Assembly (NCBI GenBank): GCA_039621445.1
Contig: CP154955.1
Span: 55,309,341 to 55,373,340, forward strand
DNA length: 64,000 bases
Origin: Euglena gracilis
Taxonomy: Eukaryota; Euglenida; Euglenophyceae; Euglenales
Direction: 5' to 3'
The notes under the pieces were generated by a model. That model saw nothing but the letters and a program-made list of their open reading frames with translations. It had not been told where the DNA came from and did no database searches. Positions 55,401-64,000 of this stretch are shown in pieces. The first letter of the stretch is position 1. Each line of letters begins with the position of its first letter. The position numbers and the translations under genes are program-made.

Positions 55401-58378
55401 AGTGGATCAAAACACAAACAAGGCTGATGGCTCATTTAGAAACCAAACAACACAAACCCTGAAAAAACTGAGCGTAATGATATTTCCGACGGTCGCTGGA
55501 AGACAAAAATGTTCCCGAGAAATGGTGATGAAATGACTGTGATGAGTTGAATTGATACCAGCAGTGACATCAAGGGATTGAAAAGATCGTTTTTTTGTCC
55601 TGCCCTTCCCATCGTTGCACAATGGACCCCAAACAAGGATGGGCACCCTCAGCCTGGCACCATAAATAGTTCAAAATGTTTGCTGAGATTTTCAGTGTTG
55701 CTTTCCCCCTTCACAGTGGGCTGGATGATGCACAAATCAAAGAGGTCCACACACAGCCTGCCATGTGGATTTTACAGCGGGCCCGGAGAATCACCTATCT
55801 TTAGCCCTTTGTTGTTCTCTGCAAGTTCCAATATTTTCAAAAGGTTTCAAAAAAAAAAAAAAAGTTTGCAAAGAAGCTATTTTCCTTCCGGCCATGCCCC
55901 CCTGCCCCCCCCATTTCCCGAACAAAAAAACCCAACCGCCCAAAATCAAAACTCCCAAGCAAAGCACAAAAATACCACACCAAAAATTGAAAGAATTTTT
56001 TTTTCTGCCCTTCCCATCGTTGCAAAACACAAACAAACAAATGCACCAAAAACTCAAAAAAACTCAACAACTTCACCAAACAAACCAAAAAAAAACACAC
56101 ACAAAAACAAAAAACAAGCCAAAAGGTTCTGGAAAGTGCAAAAGGAACAAACGTAACGTTTTTGCCCTGCAGGCTGCCCCTTGCTGCTCCCGTTTGAAAG
56201 AAGCCCTGCATATGGCTTGCTCGTCTGGAAACATTGGTTCGGGGTTTCAGGCGACACTGGGCAGCCAAAGACAATTCATATATTTGGGCCATTTTTTAAA
56301 AAAAAAGGATCTCTGAGGCCATTGTTCGAACAATTAGTGAATTGGTTGACTCCTGGGGGGTTCTTGTTTGCGTTTTGCATTAAAACTGCACAAAGAATAC
56401 CCCACCAAAACGTGCCAAAACTTTCTACGCTGAGGAAATTTCCTTTTGTTTTTGTTTGCTTGGTCCTTGGTCGTGGATGGAATTCACAAAATCTATGACA
56501 TTTTGCCGACTGGGTCGCACAATTGCGGTCGGTTGTTTTGTTCTGATTGTGCATTCTGATTCTAATGCGAACTGGCATCAAAGATGCAAAGATGCAAAAC
56601 ACAACTACAAGCAGGGCGGTCCTTAAGCAAATAAAATAAAAAACCTCCGCTGTCCCAGCACACTCAATGAAAATATACAGGAAAATGGGCAAAGAAAGTT
56701 GGCATCCTTCGGCAACAACAGGTTGACATCAGGAAAAAAAAACTGATTCTTGGCATCCTTGGACCATCGCCCATCCATCCAAATCAGCAAAAAATGTGTT
56801 TTTTGGACTTTTCAATTCTGGACCCCGTCCTGTTCAAGTCCCAGTCCGGCCCTTGGTGGGCCCTTTGGCCGAAAGGGTGGCAATCTTTAAGAAAAAAAAA
56901 AATGCCGTTTGTCCCAGTCTACCTCCTACAAGTAACACACCATGTCTACAAAAAAAAACACACACACTGTCAGACAATCAGCAAAAAAACTTTGAGAAAA
57001 AGAGAAGCCCAGCTTCAAACCGCGTCTGGGCATCGAACCCTTTTTGATGGTCGTCCAAAAAAAAAGATTTGCTTGGGGGGGGTAGAGTGGGTGATGACAG
57101 TTTTCCAAGGAATCCAGATGTGATTTCCCGTCACGGTCAGCAAAAGTCATGTAATGGGCATGGCGAAAAAATGTCTGTCCCTTAAAGACCGCCCTCACTA
57201 CAAGTAAAAACACACGCGGTATTCTACACAAAAAAAACAATACACACACACACGTCGTCAGACAATGCTCCAAAAATACGACAACTTGAAAAAGAGAAGT
57301 TCCCAGCGCAACCTGCCTTCTGGCAAGGATACCTTTTAAACTGGGTTGAAACTGGAAAAAAAAATGCAAATATTTTTCTGCATTGGGCACATGCACTCCC
57401 TATGTCAAACATAAAAGGGGAACTGGACCAACCTCAGGTGGTCTTCCCGTTTCTTGTGGGGGTTGGTGACGGGGAGGGTTGTTTTGTATGACTATGACAT
57501 GGCTGCACACCTGCATGGCCATCATACACCCCAAAAAAAGAGGTGTCAGGGGGCGGGCGGTAGTGGTCGTCTTCAGCTGTGATACCCTCAAATGTGATAC
57601 CCTCAAAGAACAGGACACTCACTTGGGGACAAATCCCCACAGCACCTCGTCAGTATCGATGGCTGATAATTGGCTAACCACCTTTCATCCTCCCATTCAA
57701 ACCCGACATCCCTTCATCCGCAGGGTCAGGACAAACAACCTTATTCGTTGAACCTCGAGCCAACAACATGGCACATGGTGTCTTCGAGTGTTGATTTTCG
57801 AGGAGACTGGGTGAGAATTAAACCAAAAGATTTTGCCCAAGTTCCAGGTTCCAGCCCGGCAGCCAGCTGGGCAAGAACAGGGGAAAAATCGATTTCTCGC
57901 ATCCTTGGACCATCTCCCATCAATCGTCAAAAAATGTGTCTTTCGACCTTTTCATTTTTGACCCTGTTTGGCACAAAGGGGGAATGGTCCTCAAGAAACT
58001 GTTAAAAAAAAACTTTCCCATCCTTGGTGTTAAAAAAAAGCACCCCCAGTCCTGGTACATCCAACTGCACGGAAAAAGCACATACGAAAACGACACAACT
58101 TCTTCACAGGTCGATGCAGGAAGGAATTAACTTTTCCACTCAAAACAGCAAAAGAAATGCAGTGGAGGGTTTCGATCCATTTGAGGTGGTCCTTGGAGAG
58201 AAAAAAACTACCCCGCTAGGGCCACCGTACTTTTGATCACATGCCCACTGACAGACACAGCAAAACTGCCCTGTTCCGGCGCTCCCCCCCCCCCCAAATA
58301 CCCTGGCTTGTGGTCGTCCTCCATCTCTGACCGCTGCCCCTGCACGGAGTGCAGCCCGTACCGGATGACGATGTCCTC
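48270..58378 (-). CDS. PP2C-family (PPM) serine/threonine protein phosphatase, eight exons recovered
   Basis: Metal-dependent phosphatase that removes phosphate from Ser/Thr of proteins. The exons give 274 residues, close to a full PP2C catalytic core. In order: YGLHSVQGQRSEMEDDH (phosphate-binding Arg and metal Glu/Asp), FFGVYDGHAG (metal Asp), a helix TAAAHFLRTHLHRAIL, LDAGSTLAV, AANVGDSEVVLNRGGQPVVL, ERVRECGGRV, AVTRSIGDLFFK, GLIAEADT, CDGLWDVMSYQQAIDF (metal Asp) and GSTDNITALLV (metal Asp). All catalytic positions are present, so it is predicted active. Introns 2, 4 and 7 are GT-AG; introns 3, 5 and 6 are nonconventional with paired ends; intron 1 is unresolved. The first exon opens at a clear acceptor, so N-terminal exons lie beyond 58378 and were not found. 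No transit peptide or membrane segment can be judged. Confidence 0.92.
51605..51748 (-). CDS. PP2C exon g: GLIAEAD and CDGLWDV
   Basis: DLFFKQCGEGQESGLIAEAD, then TCSMQLTHEDRFVIVGCDGLWDVMSYQQ by frame. It carries the Asp of CDGLWD that binds metal. It ends with a conventional donor (cagcag then GTGTTGG) joined in phase 0 to tcggcag before exon h across about 3.2 kb. Confidence 0.95.
51885..51980. repeat. AT-rich tatata/ttaaata tract
   Basis: Almost pure A/T sequence of atatata and ttaaataaaata words in the PP2C gene, just upstream of exon g in gene orientation. No gene feature is seen in it. Confidence 0.8.
53219..53390. repeat. 180-bp dispersed repeat, copy 2, beside a PP2C splice site
   Basis: Inverted match to 28739-28918. 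Its boundary lies about 27 bases inside the intron that follows PP2C exon f, very near the base-paired 5' intron end. Confidence 0.85.
53417..53519 (-). CDS. PP2C exon f: ERVRECGGRV to SIG
   Basis: ERVRECGGRVHHKRLGHPRY then NPQFFSIAVTRSIG. The usual loop between GGRV and the AVTRS strand is present. The 3' cut after SIG uses an intron starting AACCGCACCCA, nine bases of which pair perfectly with TGGGTGCGG before exon g; the join regenerates RSIGDLFFK, the family consensus. Confidence 0.92.
54011..54122 (-). CDS. PP2C exon e: AANVGDS motif
   Basis: TQLVAANVGDSEVVLNRGGQ, then PVVLTTIHNMLKNPREE. It ends in a nonconventional intron (GCT-CGG-GCGTT) whose start pairs about 10 bp, including wobbles, with the end CTG-GCGAT before exon f. 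The +4/-6 register gives NPREEERVRECGG; shifting by three bases would give NPREELMERVRECGG, so one or two residues at the join are uncertain. Confidence 0.88.
54224..54317 (-). CDS. PP2C exon d: GSTLAV strand
   Basis: EGIAEVERRFIQYADSQRLD followed by AGSTLAVILIV. The donor is conventional (gtgg then GTGTGC), phase 1, spliced to tctttgcag before exon e; joining restores VGTQLVAANVGDS. The intron is about 100 bases, among the shortest in the gene. Confidence 0.9.
54802..54893 (-). CDS. PP2C exon c: helix after the DGH motif
   Basis: Encodes the helix TAAAHFLRTHLHRAILGHPQ and then LLADPQQAAR. It ends at a nonconventional intron, CAC-CAG-CCCTCC, pairing at 9 of 11 positions with the end before exon d (CTG at 54325-54323). 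No GT donor gives an open join here. Confidence 0.85.
56615..56910 (-). repeat. SINE-like dispersed repeat, reverse copy inside the PP2C gene
   Basis: Reverse-oriented copy of the family best seen at 31737, in the intron between PP2C exons b and c. It runs from ggcggtccttaag through ctgtcccagcacactcaatg and ggcatccttggaccatcgcc to ggccctttggccgaaagg. A second partial reverse copy lies at 57880-57975 in the intron between exons a and b. Confidence 0.75.
57511..57562 (-). CDS. PP2C exon b: FFGVYDGHAG
   Basis: YRPPPDTSFFGVYDGHAG. The donor is gcag followed by GTGTGC, conventional, joining in phase 1 to the acceptor tctgtccag at 54894. The 5' edge depends on the direct repeat described for exon a and could lie a few codons further upstream, up to about 57568. 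Confidence 0.85.
58310..58378 (-). CDS. PP2C exon a: metal- and phosphate-binding start of the core
   Basis: Encodes EDIVIRYGLHSVQGQR followed by SEMEDDH. The acceptor cttccgcag is canonical. The 3' edge is ambiguous: a GACGACCAC copy ends here and another lies immediately before the next exon, so the cut could fall anywhere within that direct repeat without changing the protein. Placing it after DDH is a choice, not a proof. A GT lies close by (ggtattt) but gives the wrong phase. Confidence 0.85.
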
Positions 58379-58599
58379 CTGCGGAAGAAAGGCATGGGGT
58401 AACAGGAGGAGCTGTCCCAGCTGACCATCAAAATAACAAAACCCATTCTCGAAGATCTCGAAGAAAGGGCAAGCCATGTCAGGTTTTTGCAGCCTCAGCC
58501 TGTGACCCAGCCATCACAATCTGGCTGAAATACAGCAAACAGAACCAAATGCTGACGAAAAAAAACAGAAGCAAAAACTAAACCCCTTCTAAACTCTCC

Positions 58600-58800
58600 C
58601 CCCCCACCAAATACCCTGGCGGGGCCTGCTCCTGGCAGTGGCCGAATAACTTGGAGGGGGGAGGGGCAAAAAAAATGGTTCCAGAACTTGGCACCACCCT
58701 TTTTTAGGCAAAATTCCTTTACGACGCTGAAAAAGGGGCCCAAATAACCTGGCGGGGGGCAGGGCCAAAAGTTGGTTCCAATAACCTGGCACCAGGTTAG
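58600..58800. repeat. 200-bp dispersed repeat (aataacctggcggg family)
   Basis: Similar to 35930-36145 along its length: gctcctggcagtg, aataacttgg, a gggcaaaaaaaatggtt block, ggggcccaaat, and gttggttccaataacctggc. Repeated cctggc/gccaagtt words suggest imperfect inverted ends. It lies upstream of the first recovered PP2C exon. Confidence 0.75.
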
Positions 58801-60699
58801 TTTAGTCGATGCACAAAGGATAACCCTCCCAAATAACCTGCAGCAACTGACAGCAAATACAACCCCCCCCCCCGGTTTCATATTTGGGCGGAAATTTCAA
58901 GACCCCACGGGGGGTTTTATATTTGGGGGGGTTTTATATTCGGTTGGAAAAATCAACTTTTTGGCGGGACCCAGTAGTCACCTTTTCGGTCCAAAATCAC
59001 AAATACGTCCACCCTTGGGGGTCCAAAAATTTCACTTTTCGGGCCTCCCCAGAGCCCGGTGAAAATGAACAAAATTGCCCTCATTCACACCGACAGGTCG
59101 GTATGTCATTTACACATCTCTTGAAATCCCGGGGGGGGGGGTCGGTTATAAATGGGGGAGTCAGTATAAATGGGTCACGGTGCTCAACTGGGGAGGGAGG
59201 CGGAGCGGGGACGAGGAGACGTGCATTCATCCTCTCCCCTGTTTCTCATCCACCCCCAATGAACAACAGTCCAAATGTTCATGTTTTGCTGAAAAGTCAA
59301 CGCTGGGGGAAACCCGAGAGCTTTTCCCTGTTTACCGTGACCTCCTTTTGCTTTGTTGTGCTTTGCCCTTGTGTGCATTATGCAAGAGAGGGGTCGGAAT
59401 AATTGGATTTCTTCTGATTTCTCCAAGGGGGTTGGTATGAATGGGGCAGTCGGTATAAACAGGGGGTCGTTCTGAATGTGGGGGGGTTCAGGTTGTTTTC
59501 ATGCAAGGTCGCAGACCTGCAATTTTGGCTTGAACTGCTTTTGAACCACGTTTCTGATTTTGCATGTGGTCCAAAACCGAAACCCAGAACACATTTTTTT
59601 TGGGTTTTTTAGTTGGATGCTCCAGTGATGCCAGAAATCATTTTTATTCGTGGAGTTGGCCTGGTTTTCTTGGGATTTTGCAGCTGTGGTTTTCCTCGTT
59701 CAGGGAAATATTCCTGGTCTGATTTTTTAAGGCATTGAGGCATTTTAATGCATTTTGGGGAAAAAAGTTAAGGCTCGATTCAAGGCATTCTCAGGGTTTT
59801 AAAGCGCCTTAGACAATGCCTGGTCCGGACAGATTCCTGGTGCTGCAAAAAGGTGAAGCCTTTCTTTTGGGTGTTCTGTGCCATTTTTTTTTGAACTTTT
59901 GTCAGTTTTCTGCCCAAAAAGTGCTGATTGTTCTTTTGCCCTGTTTTTTTGATAAAATATTTGGGTTTGGCTTGTTTTTTTTTGAAAACAGATTTAAATT
60001 ATAAACCCCCACCCAAATATAACCCCCCCCAAATACAACCCCCCCAATTATAAACCCCCTGAGGACCTTGAAATCCTGGAACATAAACCCCCCCTCCGGA
60101 AGGAAAAAATTTCGACAAAATCTCTCCTGAAACTGTGATTTTTGACAGATAAAGGGGCAATTTTCACCCAAAAGTGTGAAAATTGCTTCTTAGGCTCCGC
60201 AGAGCCTCAGGTAAGAAGTTTTGTACGCAGAAAATTCTAACCTCAAGGATATTTTTCACGCTTCACTTGTGATAATCTACCCCAAAGAGCCGCCCAACTG
60301 GGGAGTTATTATGCGGAAGATTTTTGAAAATTATGCAGGATTATGCGGCAATTATGCGGGATTATGCGAAAAAATGGGGAGCCTCCTCGGAGCCTCTGCA
60401 GAAGCTCCACCTGGTACCTGGTAAGTACCGATCCCCCAGGTCCTTGGGGAGTGTGGTCACTGAACAGGATGACATTTGCACAGGAAGAGCCGACTGACCG
60501 CTTCTGATGCCTGTTTCTGCTGCCCAGACAGCCCTTGGACCGCCCTGGAAAATTGTGCCTTAAAACGCCTGAAAATGCCTCAAAATGCCTCGAAATTTTT
60601 TTTTGAAAAATCTGTCTTGGAAAAATAATGCCTGGTCTGGACCCAGCTGGCCTCGTTTCCTTGACTTAGGGGAGGGCATCCCCCCCATGAAGCCATGAT

Positions 60700-60870
60700 A
60701 TTCTGATATCGAACCCAGCCTGGCAAGGTCCCACTGCATTTTGTTTGGAGGATTTTCTGTGGTGCAGGGCACACCCGACAGAGTTGGGACAATGCGCCAT
60801 CTGCTGCGGGAGTAGGCGGTGACACTGCACAAGTCAATGTCAACGACATGCCATGGCTTTGGCGAAAAAC
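60700..60870 (-). CDS. Weak coding-like stretch
   Basis: The frame KPWHVVDIDLCSVTAYSRSR, then WRIVPTLSGVPCTTENPP, is open and protein-like with partial codon bias. No family, splice site or partner exon was found; it may be a transposon fragment or an upstream PP2C exon. Confidence 0.2.
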
Positions 60871-63800
60871 ACGCTGTCAATTGTACGACAGGGGGAGACG
60901 TGCCTGGGCTGCCCTTGGGCTGCCACTTTCTATCAATCACCATCTGGACATAATTAGGGGTGACTTGGGATTTGAGGAAATTCAAAAATGGGGAAACTTA
61001 ATCGGGACAATGTATTTTGTTTGAAATATGTCTGGACCACTGGGTGGACACTTGTGTTGGTTGGGGGGAGCACCAAAACCCCACGCGGACACCCACATGT
61101 CACGACACCAACACCCTCGTCGTACACTGACACCCCTTGAGTGAATATTTTAAAACAGTATGAAACCCACATGATTGCACAAAAAGGAACACAGGCAAGC
61201 TTCTGCTCTCCAAACTACTGCTGCCCTCCAAACTACCAGAAACAACTGTGGTTGTGACGTACAACAAAAGAACCAAATCCAGGTTAGGAAAAAAAAACGA
61301 ACCACACGGGTTGAAGCATGTTGACAAACTATATTGCGACAGCGGTGGATTGCTGGGGAGTGGACTCAGCCATTCGAAAACAGTGTACTTGGTGGGTGTT
61401 TCCCTGTTTCTGGTATCTGAAAAATCAGGGATGCCTGTTTTGGTGTCTGACTCTGAGAAGTTATTACAAAGGAGGAGCATTCATCTGTCAGCCTGGTGGC
61501 ATGGTCTGTCCTGGCAGGGACCGGCGACACTTCACAGTTTCTGTCTCCTGTCTCGCTGCTTCCACCTTCAGGGTATGCTGGAAAGCACTCCAAACAGCTG
61601 CAAAAAACAATCAAAAATCGTCTGTGTGAAATGGTGTAAGCTTCCCAGGTGGCCTTCTTAAAAGTTTTCTGAAAGCCATTTCTGTCTTTGGAAAAAAACC
61701 CACAGAAAAACTGCCAAACAGAACCACAAAAAGGAAAATGAAGCAAACATTGAACATCTTTTAAGAAGGAAAAGCAAACCCTGGACTCGTTTGGAAATGC
61801 AACAGCACCTGCTGAAGAGGGGTCACCCACGTCCTCCATATCCGGAGCGACGGTTTAAGTTGCAGCGTCGTACAAAATATCCGTAGGAGAACAGAGCGCC
61901 ATGTTGTTTCTGTTTGTGAAGTTCAAGGGAAATGTATACCAAGCCACTCAGCGATGGCAGCAGAGTTTGATGCTAAATGACAACATCAGAGCTCGCCTTG
62001 GGAGGGGTGGAAAATAATCCCAAGTTTGATGACACACAACTGCCAAAAAAAAAACAGAGCGCATTCCGTGTGCTGGCAATGCACTCCATATCAAAATTCA
62101 GAAAAGACCAACAATTCCACAAATGACTCCATTTCATCGCTGGCACAATGATTTCTCAGAGCTGGGGGTCCCCTTTCATTTCATGAAAACCAACCTGTAA
62201 GACACAAATGATGGAACAGCCGCTCTTATCATGCGATGTCTTCTGGCCACCCCCTCCCAGATCCACTCCACAGCATGGCAGAGCCAACCACAAAACCTGA
62301 GTGCAAATTAGTTGGAATCAAAAGTAAAAACATCAGTTTTCTGCTGTAGTGTGTGAAATCCTATGCACTTGGTCGGAAATTTTTTTGGGTAAAACACAGC
62401 AAGAACTGCAGGTGGCGACCACAATAACTTGGGAATTGCAAAGGATGTTGTTTCCTCGGTTGACCTTGCAAAAAAATGGTTCTGCGAAACTTTGTGCCCC
62501 TGTGAACATTCTTTCAGGATATCTTGTCTTTGGAACACCACCCCAAAGAATGGTCAAAAAGGGCATAACTTTGCCTTTCTCCTCAGTTGTCACTGTCTCC
62601 TCAGTCACTCCGAGCCCCCCTGGAACTCCGAACCACCCCTTCCCCACCAACCCTCACCCCCCCTTTCTATTTATGAGGATGTTTCATTTTCATTGTTCTC
62701 CCCTTTAAAAAAGGTCTTCATATGTAAAATTCTGGCTTGGTTTGGGGCAGGGGAGGAGTTTGGGAATGATTTAATTTCTACATGCGTCAGTGGGAGGGGT
62801 GGGGGGGGGCGAATTTTGCCAGTGGACCAAAAAGCCCAAATCCAGCCGGGTTGGAATTTTCAGCCAAATTTAGGTGGAAAATCCCATGTTGTCCACCACC
62901 CCCCCTTGGTTGCGAGGGTGGGGGGAGCACCTTTTTTCCAGCAAGCACCCAGCCGTGTTGCACCCCCCCCCCAGGGTCCACCGAAATAAAAGAAGGGGCA
63001 AGCCTGGCAGAGCCGTCTGAATCTAAAAAATTTTCGAAAACTCCAAAAATTTTGGGGAAAAAGAGCTGAAAATGGCCAAAAATGGCCTTTTTGACGCATA
63101 AAAATTTCCTTCAAGAGTTCCCCAGGGGAGAATGCAAAAATTGGCGCCCACTGGCAAATCCCCCTCCCCTACACCCATCCCCACGAGGTGCATGAGGGCC
63201 AGCCAAAATTCACCCATTTCCCCCCAAAGTAGATAGAAATGGTGAATCTTGGCTGTTCCTGGGGTGGGACCCCCGGACCCCCTGCCCCAACACAAGCAAC
63301 ACCAATACCAAAAGCACATTTCACAGTGATTCCGAAAATGCACGCAGGAAGGGGAAATTTTTTTTCCAGGTTTACCCCCCCCACCTCCCCCATGAAGCCA
63401 AGTGGAGGTGCCAATTTTTGCAGTATATGCCCCAGGGATGTTCACTTACTGGAGAGGACTCAATAAAATTCTTCATTTTTATTTTTAAATTTTTGAACAA
63501 AAATTTGCTCTTTTTGCACATATTTCAAAAGTTGGCGACCCCCAGTGCTAATGGGGTGGGGGGGGGGGCGTACAGGGAGGAACAAAAAGTACGGCAGACA
63601 AAACATTTGATAAACCATAATATTTACTGCAATTGTCGACCAGTGTAGGCTTCCCACACCGTCTTCCATCAGCCTAGGCCCAAAATGGAAAAAAAATGGC
63701 TGGGAAGTGGTCAAAAATGCCCGAATATGCCAAACGTGCATTGAAGTTGCCAAGTGGTAACCCTTGATGGCACTTCTGAGGAAGCCTGAAGTTGCTCGAT

Positions 63801-64000
63801 TTCCTCACTGAAAATCTTGGGCAAAACCACTCGACACATGGCAATGCCGAATTTTGAGGTATTGCAAAAACTGAAGCCCACACTTGACATTTACCCCCCC
63901 ACACTTGACCAGTGTGCGCTCCAGAAATAAATTGCATTAAAATATTTTTCCAGTAAGTTTTTTCCCCTGTAATATTTGTTTGCCACAGTTTTTGTCAAGG

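Larger units (their letters stand above)
58379..64000. other. Upstream of the first recovered PP2C exon
   Basis: Should hold the missing PP2C N-terminal exons if they are in this window, but none was recognised. Visible are the 58600 dispersed repeat, poly-C palindromes at 58860 and 60000, a repeat cluster at 60190-60545 shared with 34430-34785, and the end repeat at 63850 shared with 2200. The 61-63.8 kb part is featureless to me. Confidence 0.55.

Noticed and set aside
1-64000. Dinoflagellate origin
   Set aside because: Large introns and AG-G acceptors would fit, but the paired-end introns with CAG/CTG registers are a euglenid hallmark and are not explained by GC or GA donors.

Overview
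The window looks like nuclear DNA of a euglenid (Euglena-like protist). Introns are kilobase-scale and coding exons are short with mostly G/C-ending codons. Both genes that can be reconstructed use euglenid-type nonconventional introns. These lack GT-AG. Their two ends are complementary, usually as CAG at intron positions +4 to +6 facing CTG at -8 to -6, and applying that geometry restores open, conserved proteins. Three introns of the phosphatase gene are ordinary GT-AG, and a mix of both intron types within one gene is a known euglenid trait.

Layout. 1-6.9 kb: repeat-rich DNA with a long perfect hairpin, a small PHD-like zinc-finger reading frame and a hAT-type MITE. 6.9-28.6 kb (+): a 27-exon gene, at least 832 codons, N-terminus not found. 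It encodes twelve tandem units of a charged R/E/Q-rich helix followed by a Pro/Ala linker ending in Trp. Each unit is split into a tiny exon (32 nt in most) and a larger one (87-193 nt), with both intron phases conserved in every unit. 28.6-44.8 kb: mostly dispersed repeats and a few weak exon candidates. 44.8-45.0 kb: two opposed tRNA genes, Ala(CGC) and Val(AAC). 48.3-58.4 kb (-): a PP2C-family protein phosphatase rebuilt from eight exons with all catalytic motifs present. 58.4-64 kb: repeats, no gene recognised.

The intergenic and intronic DNA is dominated by short palindromic elements bounded by C or G homopolymer runs, a SINE-like family with a tRNA B-box-like motif, and two MITE families. 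One MITE copy is inserted inside a member of the other family. The two genes show no evident functional link; they share only the splicing mode. All exon boundaries were derived by hand from reading frame, protein-family match and intron-end complementarity, and need transcript confirmation.
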